From Blasia pusilla (lineage: Eukaryota > Marchantiophyta > Marchantiopsida > Blasiales): DNA of 64,000 bases. Below, piece by piece: positions 1 to 12,138 of this stretch. The notes under the pieces are model-generated. The model ran no database searches. It was not told the origin of the DNA and saw only the letters and a program-made list of their open reading frames with translations. The first letter of the stretch is position 1; every line of letters begins with the position of its first letter. The position numbers and the translations under genes are program-made. The stretch covers positions 42,284,001 through 42,348,000 of the forward strand of contig CM114274.1 in assembly GCA_050084515.1 (NCBI GenBank), given 5' to 3'.

Positions 1-725
1 ATCCCTATAAAAGGTCTCCCATATTTTTTTTAAGCATGGGGTTTCAAAATGGCACATTGGAACCATTGAAGTTATGAATGGCTTTAATTCAAAGGATTAT
101 GGCAAGTTTCAACATTATCCATGGTAGGAACAAAAGATACCTCCATATGAACATGAAAATCAAATCAAGACTTGGAACAATCCAACTCAAAATCCTCCTC
201 TTCCTTCTTAATCCCTCGTTTTCTCCCGTCCAAAAGTCAAGAAATTTTCCCAAATGGGCATTCCCACTCCATGAACACAAGAGAAAGAACAAAACTTAAA
301 ATTATTATTCATATTTTTTGTTTGAGCATGGAGGCCAAAATGGCAACTAGGGATTTAGTTCAAATGCTTGTGGCAAGTTTTAACATCATCCAATGGTGGG
401 AACAAAAGATACCTTGGTGAGAACATGAAAATCAAACAAAGATTTGAAAAAATCCAACTCAAAACCCTCCTCTTCCTTCTTTATCACTCTTTTAATATGT
501 TTTCCCTCAACATGGGGTCCAAAGATTGCGAAACTTTTCCGAGAGGACCACTCCAACCCCAAGAACAAGGGAAAAAACAAAACTTCAAATGATCCCTCGT
601 ACATTGAGATAAAAATCCTAAACCTTAAATAAGGTCTCCCAATTTTTTGTTTGAGCATGGGGACTAAAATGGTAGATCTGAAATGTTGAAGTTTGCAAGG
701 GCTTTAATTTAAAGGCTTGTGCCAG
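1..725. repeat. Tandem repeat, unit about 290-330 bp
   Basis: Three successive copies can be aligned by eye on the shared words 'aaggtctccc', 'agcatgg', 'aaaatggca', 'tggcaagttt' and 'gaacaaaagatacc'. The landmark 'agcatgg' recurs at 33, 325 and 654, so spacing is 292 and 329 bases; the third copy breaks off near 725 and the first is cut by the window edge. The copies are diverged and hold no credible coding frame. This looks like a short, old satellite-like array or a tandemly duplicated intergenic segment. Confidence 0.75.
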
Positions 726-2900
726 GGTAAGGGCTAAAAACCATGCTAAGCTTCTCTCACATCCTTTTTTTTTCCCTTCTCTTCAAACAAGAGTCTATAA
801 AATGATAATTTGGCCATATATGTATATGGATAGTTGGAATTGGGAAGTACTAGTGTCTATGTGAAAGAGTGCTTCACAAAATGGATCAAAAGCATAGTAT
901 GATGGGAGCATGAAATCATTAAAACACATAAGTCATTGTTTAGGTTTCACAATTACAACAAGTGTGATTAGCTATGACTAAAGGGTATTGCTAACTACTA
1001 GTATCATATGCAAATATATAGACTAGGTGAGTATCATGCCCCATATTTAAGGACTAAACTATTTAAGTTATATTTTGAGTCATTATTTTGGGCAGTCATT
1101 TAAATTTTAGTAGTTAAAATCATACATTTCTTCTATTCAGGTATCTTGGTTATTTAGGTTACCATATCGATCTTTCTTGTTCAAAGTGAATGTTCCAAGA
1201 TTCTTATCGGCATTCACGGATAAGGTTTAGTGTAATTTGCATATATGCCACCAATTGATATATATCTTATTATTTCCATTGTATTTTTTTTGCAAATTAT
1301 CCAAATATTATTTAGGTGGGATTAGTATCTACTTAGAGTCATGACCAAAACCAAAAAACTCCAACAAATTATGAAAAAACATTAGAAAGAAGTACACCTG
1401 GAAGGGAGAACATCAAGCAAATGATAGTGTGAGTATTGATCCTATTATATGAAAACCCATCATAATAAATGGATGATGGAGCATTTTATGAGAGAGACGA
1501 AAGACAAAGGATGGAAACATGATATTTATGATATGAAAGTATCTATCAAGGTCCCTCCTAATGTAGAATGGTATCTCCAAAATAGGATAATTGTGGGAAA
1601 TCAACAAAGAAAGGAAGGGAGACTCTCAAGTGAAATGGAGGAGACAACGCTATTCCAAATGAGTTCATAGTAGAAAAAAAATAGTAATTTTGTTGTGTTT
1701 AATATTGATGGGGTTACAAACATGACAACGAGTGATAATCTCGATAAATGCAAATAAGTACCCAGGCTGAGTTAAGCAACTAGTAGCATTGGAAAGAAAC
1801 AAGCTCATTTGGAGGGTTCTTTCAACATCTAAGGAATAGAAGTTGCACATGACATGTGAGCGAAGTGTTTCTACAAATATTGAATATCATTGAACGTAGT
1901 ATGGTAAGATGCTTTCAGGTAAGTAGTGCTAGCAATAACAAAAGTAAAGGATTACTTAGGTACTAGCTACAATCGGTTGCACACCATCCTACTTGAGAAA
2001 GATATGGGGAAGGTGAATCTTGGTCATACTTGTGTGATCCAGTGTCCTAAATTTGAGCTGAAGATAACCTATTTGGAAAAAAATGTTTCACCTATTTTTA
2101 TTCTAACTTTAAATCATGAAGTTCCAAAAATTATTATCTATTTCTAGGATTTTGGTCACTATTCCATTTTCATTGAAATTATTCAAGGAAGCTTCCATAC
2201 GCTCGAATGAATATCAAAAAATCTTTTGGAATATTGCAAGTTTTGGGAAGATGTTCTTAGTGACTTAGTTTGCATTTGTTTGAGCCATCCAACTATTTCG
2301 GGGAGAGTTTGCATTTGTTGCTTGGGGAGATGTAGTAATGGTACTTGGCAATGAATTCCTATACCAGATCGATGTTGGTGATACTCTTGGAACAATGTAT
2401 AAGATATACATCCTTCTTATAAGAAGAAGGTGGTAGAGGGTTTGTGTTCAAACTTGACATTTTGAAAGATATAATTTATCAATCTTACTCAAAATGTTAC
2501 TTTTTTGATGTTTTGTAGAACATGTTGTAATCAAACTCCGTATTTTCTTAATTGCAATGTTACTCCTACTAATATTAGAATATAAACCCCCTACTAATTC
2601 TATGTGGTAATGAATGTGAAAAAGCTTATTGTAACGCTCTAACAATTTTGCAAGTTATGCACTTGCCTGAGTTGGTGGATGGGGTAGAGAATTTGAATGA
2701 GTGATGGTTCAAAAAATGAGGAGAGAGATATAATTTTTTGTTCTTGATCAGAGGAGGTGCACGCACGGGGTGAGTTATCTTTCATAGGGTGAGTTATCTT
2801 TCATTATGGAATAATGAGTCCGTCTATTGCATAGAGTTTTCATTTGATTATTTCAATTTGTTCTCTTGTTCAGAGGAGTGGTTGGACCTGCTCTAGTTTC
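726..2900. other. Intergenic, AT-rich, no gene recognised
   Basis: Only short open frames on both strands (longest about 70 codons), with no family motif, no convincing splice pattern and no RNA gene. Two 'ggtgagttatctttca' words sit side by side near 2770-2805 as a small local duplication. Confidence 0.6.
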
Positions 2901-2904
2901 TAAG

Positions 2905-3185
2905 ATGAATATCCCCACGCCCTTCGCCCCTAGATTGGACTTAAATCATCTCCAAATAGTGAATGCTCATGATTTGAAATTATGGCATTGGGAATGTGCT
3001 CAAGCTCGTGTATTGGGGAGGAAAAGGTGAAGGTGTCCTTGTAGTCAATGTAGGGGTGGGGCTACTATGTTCATTATAAAAGTAGAAGTTTGGACGTCCA
3101 TACCTTTTTTAAAAAGCATAGACTGACAAGACTACTCCGATGAAGAATATGATGAAGAATGGTTAAAGAATGATCAACCATGGCC
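2905..3185 (+). pseudogene. Possible relic of a CACTA-type transposase-associated N-terminus
   Basis: A plus-strand frame runs from an ATG at 2905, is broken by a TGA just before 3034, and then reads RCPCSQCRGG (3031-3060), followed by a basic stretch and an acidic tail rich in D and E ending in W (about 3130-3185). A CPCxxC cluster, a short basic segment and an acidic SDEEW-like tail occur in the transposase-associated domain of CACTA elements and in related plant transposon ORFs. The match is short and crosses a stop and probably a frameshift, so this is a tentative call. It is on the opposite strand from the CACTA relic at 7-8.3 kb. Confidence 0.3.
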
Positions 3186-3401
3186 AAAAGCTTCCCCCTA
3201 CTCTAGAAAATGCATGTTTCTCACACACGTTGTCTAAATACCTCGCAAGGGCCCTCATGAGTTATGAGCCATTTCTTGGAGGGACAATGTTGTTGAAATA
3301 ACAACTCGCCCATGTAGAGGAGAAGGACTTGTTATTTCAACAACAACTAAGATCTACACGAGCTCTTCTTCCTCTTGATAAACAAGCAATTCTACCCCTT
3401 T

Positions 3402-3459
3402 CCAGTCAATTGATTACAAAAGGGCTTAATCCAGTCAATTGATTACAAAAGGGCTTAAT
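3402..3459 (+). repeat. Exact tandem duplication of 29 bp
   Basis: The 29-base unit starting 'ccagtcaattgattacaa' is present at 3402-3430 and again, identical, at 3431-3459. An exact duplication next to diverged repeats suggests a recent slippage event. Confidence 0.9.
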
Positions 3460-3552
3460 CGACTTCAATATCATATCTTCAAGAATCTGCATCAAATAAA
3501 CTTTTCCAACCTCGTGTGCGTTCATTTGCGAGTACTAGAGCGGGGGCGTTAC

Positions 3553-4567
3553 TCACATTAAATGCAGCGAGAAGAATCATAAGCGGAGAAATGCAAAGAA
3601 CGTAGATTCCAAATTATAGTTTTTCCGCTTTGTAATGTAGGACTTATCCAGAAGCTCCATTAGACTTTATCGATCACTCACAGGTACAAATCAACCCACG
3701 AAAGTCGTGGATGAGTGGGTCATAGTGTCGTCCATGGGGACTATTCCCAAGTTAGCGTTTGGAGGATGTGACGATGAAAGTTTGGGGTGAACTTGGCACA
3801 CTTCTTGCTCACGAGCACCCTTCTACACACCATCCACATTCACCCAAGAAAGCGTTCAATCCATTGGTGGACAATTCTTTTCTTCACAAAGAGTGGCTCG
3901 CACATGAGGGGGAGTCTGTCTACTAGAAATTGTCTCTTCAAACGTCAAGTTGCTCACTCAGTGAGAACGAGTGATTCTCTATTTCCTCATCTGTGTTTGT
4001 TACGAATAGGAGCTACAGAAAGTGGCTCTCTAATTCTGGAATTCGCTCCGTTTCGAAATAGGATTTACGTAGAAATCCTTTAAATTTCAGCATAAACAAG
4101 TTTGGATCGGTGAGAAAATGATGGTTGGGTGATTCTAAAGTAGTGACAGCTAGCGTATAGCGTGACTCCACTCACTTTACCCTACCTACGGATCCCAGGG
4201 GTTTTCATAGCCGCCCATTGATGTGAGCGATTGCATAAGCTGCACTCCCTACTTCTCTCCTACCTTCAGTGGTAGAGTTGAACTTACTTAAGATCAGTGG
4301 TTGTGGGGGCGGCAGGATGACCCATTCGAGAGTGACCGTGAGTACCTCTTGTGTTTGTCGAGAAAAGTGTGGATACGGAATTTGAAAACCATGGCAGGAA
4401 GAATCAGATTAAATCCAAGCCTCATGTGGGAAACCATATTTGAAATCTGTCCCATTCATAAGGTCCAGTAAGTTTCTAGTGGACTGAGTTCTTTTCTTCA
4501 TGTATAGTCTTCATAGCATGTAGTTCGATATATCATGTTGTGTTATCTTCATGTCCATTATTTCTCC
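3553..4567 (+). repeat. 1-kb dispersed repeat, copy A (inverted partner at 19.97-20.98 kb)
   Basis: From 'tcacattaaatgcagc' (3553) to 'ccattatttctcc' (4567) this stretch matches the reverse complement of 19972-20977 nearly base for base, with a few short indels (for example extra bases near 3840-3865). It contains the palindromic word 'ggatttacgtagaaatcc' near 4061. No open frame is conserved between the copies and neither end shows TG/CA LTR termini. It is probably a non-autonomous transposable element or its LTR; the class is not identified. Confidence 0.85.
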
Positions 4568-4860
4568 CATCCGTCTCCATCGATTTCATCCACCATTAGA
4601 ATACCCACCTATGGATGGGTAAAAAATCGGTGGATAAAGGCGTAGCATTATCGTAACATTCCAAATCAACTCATTAGGTTCCGATGCTAATTCCTCGATC
4701 CTATCCAAGTCCTCATTTCAGCCCCACAAAGGCCCCTCCACGGAATGATGTTATTACCAAGACAAATAGGTATCAGTCATGGACGTGTATTCCCGTCAAA
4801 TGATGGCTTTAGTGAAAGTCCATCTCTTGGCCTCGTTCATTTATTACCGTCTTAGTACTT

Positions 4861-4956
4861 AAGATATTTAATCCTCGAATTAATAAGATATTTAATCCTA
4901 GAATTAATAAGATATTTAATCCTCAAATTAATCAGATATTTAATCCTCGAATTAAT
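4861..4956 (+). repeat. Minisatellite, four copies of 24 bp
   Basis: The unit 'aagatatttaatcctcgaat' plus 'taat' starts at 4861, 4885, 4909 and 4933, with single-base differences between copies (cgaa, agaa, caaa, cgaa). Very AT-rich and non-coding. Confidence 0.9.
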
Positions 4957-6940
4957 CAGGAAAATTACATTGGATGCTTCCTATTTAAGAGATTTCAGTA
5001 ATCCAAGAAAAATCACATTCCTATTTCTCCAATAGACTCGCATGGAATCTTGCACTTCATATAATGTCATCAATTATATCGTATTCATTCCACGCAACTC
5101 TTGAATGGGCTCCATATCGGCCCTTGTGTCATCCCAATCTCGTAAATGTCCTGTAAGGGAAAAACATTCGATGACGAGGCACAATTGCACTTATCTCCGA
5201 TGGACATCTCCTTGGTACCCGCAATCCTCCTGTGAGCCCCTTTGTAGATTCGAGCTAGCCAAGCCTGTCCGTTTTATGGCCGTCACGCCCGCCCTAAACC
5301 CGGCTCCGCCCATTGGTAGGCATAATATTTTTTATAATTTATATATAATTATTTTTTAAAATTAACTTTTTTACTTATTTGAATAGCTTAACCAACCAAA
5401 GGAGATGATGTGTGGGCACACCATCTCCTTTACGTAGGACCCACACTTAGGTAGGGTTAGGCACAGTATAGACTCACGCTCAGGGTCGGGACACGGGCTT
5501 GGAGCCCGCCGTCTGTGGACCTTAAGCCTGCCCGCTAGGGTCCCATTGAGTGTCCAATGGGACCTAGCCCAGTAGGTAGTTGCGAATTGTAATTGGGAAA
5601 TAAAACGAGGGAGCCTCTCTATGGACATGTGCATTTTAATGAAAGAATTATGTTTTTCGGGTAACTTTGTATCTTGGACTTTAACCAAATGAAAGAATTG
5701 TGCATTATAATGGAAGACTTGTTAGTTTATTCTATCTTACTAAATGGAAGAGTTCTTCCGGTTATAACAAAAGAAACCATTAGAACACCTAGAGAAACCA
5801 TGGCACTCTCCATATATCTCCCCCATCCTAAGAATGTGACATAAATGTAAGATGGACGGTCTAAGCATAGGGTCTAAAAGTAAGTACATCGCCTTCTTTG
5901 CAAACACCTCTAAACATGAGATAGTAATGACATTTCCATCCTCATACAACATAGCCGAAAACCATGGGGCACCAATAATATTCTAGACATAGGCTTCCTC
6001 GATAGAAAAATTTGAATCCAAAACCACTAGAATTTAATACTTGTTTTAGTTCTCCAGGATCAATAACACTTATCACTAGGAAACAAGTAATATCATAAGG
6101 ACTAGGATGTCATAAGGGATTTCTAGTGTCAAAATGACACGATGGCATAATGTGTTAGGGTGAGTTGGAAAGTGTAGGACTGAATACAACAAGTATGACA
6201 TGGATTTCATACAATGCTTACATGGATTTTTGTACGATTTTGACACTGGATACTGTTGAAGTACAAGTGTGACACGTGAACAAACGCACTAGATATAGGG
6301 TAGACAAATATGTCCTTGCCATGTATGACTATTTGACACTAAATGTAGTCATTCTAGTCATGAATTTTATATAGAATCCTTGTAAGTGTTTTATATGAAA
6401 CTACTTATAGTTTTCCTAATGGCCATTTCTTATTTCTTGTTGTAGCATTGTAACTAAGAATACTCATTCTTTTTAAGTGTATAGTTTTGGTATTTGATTA
6501 AAAAGTAGTGGTCTTTTCTTGTTGTATAAGTGTAACTAAGTATAATCATTCTTTTCAAGTCTATAGTGCTGGTATTTGATTAAAAACTAGTTCTTGTTTT
6601 ATTATGTAATTAAGATTATTTCTTATATTTTTTTGATTGTTTATGTACTTGGAAAAAACTATAATTTTTTTAGGAATGATTGTCTCACATACAATCAATT
6701 CAATACATCTGGTTGCATGTCATTTATCAAAGGCTACAACTTATGACATCAAACATACCATAAAATTTCTAACAGTGAATATCTCACATATTCATAAAAT
6801 CATTTGTTTACATCCAATTGAGATTTATTCGATAGACGATAGAAAAAAGAAAATTTCCTCAACTAGAACAAGATGTAGAGCCATAATGGAAAAAGAAAAA
6901 AGCTTGTTGATGGCCTTGAAATTTTGGCTTATGCAAAGGT
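4957..6940. other. Intergenic, no gene recognised
   Basis: Mostly AT-rich sequence with a GC-richer patch at about 5220-5540 carrying several 'gcccgcc' and 'gggct' words, similar in style to patches at 27.9-28.1 kb and 33.0-33.2 kb. The open frames (up to about 105 codons) match nothing I know. Near 6430-6600 two related segments ('cattctttttaagtgtatag' and 'cattcttttcaagtctatag') form a weak duplication. Confidence 0.55.
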
Positions 6941-6949
6941 TTAGAATAA

Positions 6950-8286
6950 TATGAATCTACTTGTGGTCTACATACCACGCATGCCAATTTTTCCCTTGGT
7001 ACATTTGCCAGAGACCACACCTAGCTAGGATAGTCACTAATAGTCTATATGATGGCTCTAAGAATGAACTTATCTTGGTCTTCTCGATAAGAACTATCAT
7101 ATGCAACAACTCCTTTCCAAAATAGTTTTAACTTGTTTACAAGTAGAGCTAGATATACATCTAAGTTACAAAAAGACACTGACTTTCCAAGAATGACCAA
7201 AGCCAATTGGAGAAAGAATTTCTTTCTACACAACCATGGTGGAAGATTATAGTTGACCAAACTGAACTTTTGTTCCTTAAAGGATTTACTCTATCTAAAG
7301 CGAGCCCTAATCAGAAATTACGAGACTTGTTCATAAACTTTGGCCAACGCTGATCTATATCTTTCCATTGTCGACAATCTCCATCATGACGCACCTTACC
7401 ATTGCTACTTTTGCTTTTTGATGTCCATTTCATTAGTTTGGCGATGGTCTTATTTCTATATATAGGTTTTAGACGCGGGATAATTGGAAAGTGTCTGAGA
7501 ACCTTTACAACAATCTTTATTTTCCCTTGCACTCTATATGGAGGGGAATTGCACTTTGAGCAATTCAATAAGTCCTTATGCTCTCTATTAAAGAGCATAC
7601 AACCATTGGGACAACAATGGATTTGAATGAAATTCAAACCCGACTTAGTGATCAAGGTTTTGGCATCAGAGTGGTTTCTTGGAACCACATTCTTATTGGG
7701 CATGACTTGCAGTGCCAAGAATTTTAGGATCTCATCCAGAGCAATATTTGAGACATTTTGAGTACCACATATATTTAAGAACAACATGATGAATGCAAAT
7801 TTGCTAGTTTTAGAACTCGTAAATAAGGGTTGACAAGCATCCCTTAATACCTTCTCCCCTTTCAGATTCGCACCCCATCGCAAATGGCACTTGATCCTCA
7901 ACCTCGATTTCTAGCATCTGGTTGTATTTTCGTCCCATGTCAAAGCTATGGAAAGCCTTGCTCATCATCCGATGGATATCCAATGAGCAATTGTGGATCA
8001 CTATGACTGATTTAAATCAATTATAATATCACCATCATCTAGAACATGGTGATTATCACCATGGTGGCCTTCATTTGATTTCCACTCCTCATATGATTAC
8101 CTAGATTTTTTTGGGAGGATATCTCTTATTTTGAATGAGATGCTTTTCTACAATGTGTAGTAATCTCAATTTTATCCCTTTGCATTCATTATATGGGGAC
8201 CTTAAGTTTTTCAACCCAAGAACTCTAGTTGCTTCCTTCTCTCTACGCAAGATCTTATTGTCGTGGGCAATGTCGTGCGTATACAC
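6950..8286 (-). pseudogene. CACTA (En/Spm) TNP2-type transposase pseudogene
   Basis: Reading the minus strand downward, three pieces in different frames follow the order of a CACTA TNP2 transposase (Transposase_21 family). An N-terminal piece at 8286-8104 (SPYNECKGIKLRLLHIVEKH) resembles the transposase-associated domain, with its cysteines partly lost. The middle piece at 7901-7311 holds the conserved region around IHCCPNGCMLFNREHKDLLN, then CSKCNSPPYR and LRHFPIIPRLKPIYRNK, ending in a QWKDID...WPKF block. A third piece at 7260-7045 reads NYNLPPWLCRKKFF then LDVYLALLVNKLK and LFWKGVVAYDSSYRED, and homology trails to about 6950. Stops and frameshifts separate the pieces, so no transposase is made. 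Intact TNP2 is several times longer; no CACTA terminal repeats were located. Confidence 0.88.
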
Positions 8287-8960
8287 ATCACAACATAACT
8301 TATATCGTTGTCACCGAACACACACACAAGCATGCACGATCCTATGCTAACTCATGGCATCCAAACAACGAGACAAAAAGTATTAAAATATCTCCAATAA
8401 AGTAAGATCAAATCTCTCTCTACACCATCTCACACCATACCTCTCACAGGTGTGCACTCTCTCTTATGTCAAACCAAACCTACTCTCCTAATGAGAGGCT
8501 TGGATTACACTCACAAGGCAGGGGACCATAGCTCCGCTGCCTTATGCCAAGAGGTTCAACAAAGAGAGAATGAGCTCTCAAGCTCTCTCTCCTTGAGGTA
8601 TACCCCTCCCCTCTCCCAAGCTCTCTCCATGGTAATCTATTCTTCCAAGTCACCTCCTTGGCTCTTGACGTGTAGGAGGCCAAAGGCCACTTATCAAAAA
8701 TAGAAATTAGATCTTATACTCAAAATGATATTTACCTAAAATAGCAAGTTCCTCAATATGGCTCCAAATGAGCCGAAACGAAGGGGAAACCTGCTCTTTC
8801 AGGTTTCTCGGGGCCCAGCAGGTCATCCTCAACCTACTCAGCCTGTCCTCCATTACTCACAAAGGCACTCTACTACATCTCACCGATCTATCCTAAAAGA
8901 TGTGAGAGCAACGATCCGCCCAACATCATTTAAACCTAGCCTAGCTCTTTCAAATAACCT
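8267..8960 (+). repeat. Dispersed repeat, copy 1 (direct partner at 31.3-32.3 kb)
   Basis: Shares many blocks in the same order with 31317-32290: 'attgtcgtg', 'caagaggttcaacaaagaga' (about 8550), 'caagctctctccat' (8617), 'cacctccttggctcttgac' (8650) and 'accgatctatcctaaaa' (8882). Divergence is substantial and the second copy has an extra segment of nearly 300 bp. The stretch is rich in CT words and has no conserved frame. Its position just upstream of the TNP2 relic could make it part of that element, but this is not established. Confidence 0.7.
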
Positions 8961-9852
8961 ATTTGTCTCCATTCTAATAGACCAAACGATATGTGTGAAA
9001 ATAGAACTCTCCTCCATTCACATCTATTTTTCATGTTTTCTAAGGGATGATACAATTTACATGATCAATCTATAGAAGATATAAAAAAATGACTAGTCTA
9101 GACATATTTTTTCTGCATAGATACTAACATGTCAAATTATAAATTATCGCGAAGCTGTAAATCTCCCAATTTCCCCCATTCAAACATTGCATCTATCACC
9201 TTCATCATGGATCCAAAAAATAGATAACAAGTCAAATGTGGAACATCATAAAAAAGAGTTACTTGCAAAATAATTTTAAATATGATTTTAAACAATTCAA
9301 AAGGAAAGACTCTCACTCTTTGCCTTTTTTTTCATAACCTATTTCATACTATATATTACCTCTAGTGACCACTGCTTGATGTTTCTCCACATGTACTACT
9401 CTTCCTCTTTCTAGCCTTCGTACGTTGCTTTTCTCTCTTCCCATCCACCGTCTCCCAAGGGTTCCACCAAGGGCCAAAGCTTCATACTCCTCAATTGCAC
9501 AATTGATGTAGTAAAGGGTCGTTTCCTCTTTAATTTCTTTTAATCTTACTTCTATCTAATCAATCTTGTCTCACACAGTCTCTTCTAAAGTGCCTCTTCG
9601 AATGATAGTTTTTTTTATCATTCCTTAACTTTATCCTTTTGCTTTGTGTGGGTTGATTCACTAAAGGCCATATACACCCTTCATCCCCTAGACAAAACAC
9701 AATTATTCCACATCAATCTTTTGTAAGTGTATACATTTTCAATCTATACATACCAGAAGCTACCTTGATATCCTTCGAACAGGACTCACTTGGCGGATCT
9801 ACGACATAAAAAGTACTAGTAGAATCTCTGGTCAATCTGCCGGGTTACATGC
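8961..9852. other. Intergenic, no gene recognised
   Basis: AT-rich, pyrimidine-rich stretches, only very short frames; flanks the foldback element on its left. Confidence 0.55.
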
Positions 9853-10394
9853 AAGTACCTGATGTGCCTACTGCCGCACCCGGTGGTGGGAAGGGAAGCT
9901 CTCAAAACCCTTCTCTGACAGGTTCCAATCTCAACGAATTCAATGTTTCCTACCTACAACACGATTACAACCACAGACTAGACAAGACTATAAACACATT
10001 CTATTCTCATGGCGTTACCAAAATCTGAATCCCTTCTGAGAAACTAAAATCAAGACCAAGCGATTCAAAGTGCAACTAGAGAGGATTGCACAACAACTAG
10101 ACTCAGTCATAACAAAGTTAAGTTATTACCACACTGTACAACTGCAGACACTCACAACAGCTCTGAAGAACAGAATTACCGTATTGTACAACTTCAGACG
10201 CTCACAGCAGCTCTGAAATCTGTCTCAACTTTACGTTCATATGCGAGTGCTTGCCATTCAAAGCTCGCTCCAACAGAGAGAAAGAAGGAGTTTGCACTCA
10301 TTAAGTAAAGTAGTGCGAGAGAGAGTCATTGCTCTGCAACAACTGCGTGACGAGCTACTTTGAAGACCAAGCGAGTCTTCAAAGTAGACAAGCT
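9853..10394 (+). repeat. Left terminal inverted repeat of the foldback element
   Basis: Pairs with 12139-12663. It contains an internal tandem-like pair (two versions of a 'gtacaactgcagacactcac / gtacaacttcagacgctcac' module near 10136 and 10185) and ends in a small hairpin at about 10354-10388 whose 13-base arms are 'ctactttgaagac' and its complement, loop 'caagcga'. Confidence 0.85.
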
Positions 10395-10434
10395 CATTAA
10401 TCGGTCAGAATCCCGAGCAGAAAGACAGAGAGGA

Positions 10435-10800
10435 TCCAGATTTGGGGTAACAATTGGACCTCTTTCTCAAACAGATGACTACGCGGCGCGATTTAGTGAG
10501 GAATGCCCACTATTCCAAAGCTCCGCATTGATGCTCATTAATCGGTCAGAATCCCGAGCAGAGAGCGAACAGAACATAGAAAGATGTCGTCATGTGAGAA
10601 ATCTCCAGAACATAGAACATAGAAAGACGTCGTCATGTGAGAAATCTCTATCTTTCTATGTTCTGTTCGCTCTCTGCTCGGGATTCTGACCGATTAATGA
10701 GCATCGATGCGGAGCTTTGGAATAGTGGGCATTCCTCACTAAATCGCGCCGCGTAGTCATCTGTTTGAGAAGGAGGTCCAATTGTTACCCCAAATCTGGA
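10435..10800. repeat. Nested palindrome inside the foldback element, arms about 151 bp
   Basis: Left arm 10435-10585 and right arm 10650-10800 are near-perfect reverse complements, running from 'tccagatttggggtaac' to 'agaacatagaaagat'. The 64-base spacer holds two direct copies of 'cgtcatgtgagaaatctc'. The word 'agctcattaatcggtcagaa' also occurs once outside the palindrome at 10391. A transcript across it would fold into a long hairpin. Confidence 0.9.
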
Positions 10801-11072
10801 AGAGGAGAGAGCGGAAGAGGAAGAGATGAGTTCCTCATCTCCCTCAGCTCTTACCCCACATTAATTCTGGTGTTGGCGATTTCATATCCCGGAGATCTGA
10901 TCGTGTTGGTGCTAACTTCTTGATCCTCATGGTCTTTTTCCCATCCCTCTTACAATTCTTTCCCCTCTTTCGGAGATTCTCTCAACAATCTTTGCGAAAG
11001 AGAGAATCACAAATTTACGATTTGCTACATCTCTTAAAGTTAATCTCTAAACCCTGTGGACAATAAATCTAT

Positions 11073-11384
11073 TCATTCAATCGCTCTCTCTCTAAACCGA
11101 CGAATCCTTTCCCGAAGGCAGGAAAAGATTGCACCGTAGAACCCAGGGATGCCAGAGATGAGAATCTGATGGGTGCGGAGGGTGAGGTTCGCTTCGTTTC
11201 CGCGTTCATCAAAGGCGAGGGCCGTGTGGGGGAAAAGAATGGTAGCATTGAGGGGGAGGAGAAGGATGAAGCATAGTGTGGGGACGCGGAGCATTGATTT
11301 GAGACGTTGACTAGGAAGAAGGACGAAAGAGACGAAGACGAGAAAGGCGATGGGAATAGAGAGGTGAGAGGTGGAGGTGAGCAA
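11073..11384 (-). other. Unrecognised frame in the foldback core, signal-peptide-like
   Basis: A minus-strand frame of 103 codons contains, from an internal Met, a strongly hydrophobic stretch (CFILLLPLNATILF) followed by ALA and a polar segment (FDERGNEANLTLRT), which resembles a signal peptide and cleavage site. No family is recognised. It may be a captured host-gene fragment, as Mutator-like and foldback elements sometimes carry, or chance. Overlapping frames on both strands lower confidence. Confidence 0.25.
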
Positions 11385-12138
11385 TGGCAGGTATGTATGG
11401 AATCACAGAGTCCAGACGATGATGTGTCAATGGGAGCGAGGAGGGCGGTGCAGCTAGACAACTTAGAGCGAAACACGAGACCTCTTCTCTACCTTCCAAA
11501 TATCCCCCAAGATCTCCATTTCCCGCCCCGATAGAGCAAATTTCCAAACCCCTCATCAGCCCAAAACTATCTCTCTCTCACACACAATCAGTTGGCGAGC
11601 CGTAGAGATAGTACCTCCAATTCATCTGCTAAACACTTATGTATATCATCATCATTCGGTGACTCGGGATTGCACTAATTTCCAGCGTTCCTCATCACGC
11701 GGTCGATCAGTGCCTGCATGAATACTTTCTGCTTCAATCTACTTTTTTCTGTTTTAGTTCAACCAGCTGTTTCTCAGCATGACGGATTCGGAAATCATAA
11801 TGATCTGGGGGCATTATAGCGATCAGTCAACATTCACAGTTGATATTTTGAGGATGGCTTCTTTCAATAACTTGAACCAGAGGACTTTCCAACAACATCC
11901 AAAGCCTCGCGAGTCCGCGTCCAAATAGGCAATCAGCCCTCGTTATAAGCCACCATCAAAAGTTCTATTATTCTGTTCGCATGCTTTACAAGAACACGTC
12001 TTTTTGTGCTAAAATATCCGCGCTTCCTCAAAACTGCTTCCGCCTACATTCAACTAAAAGCCTCTTCTCCAGTCCGCTACAAATATCCATATCCACCTGC
12101 AATTTACAGCCATCCTCAAAATATTGAGACCACTTCGA

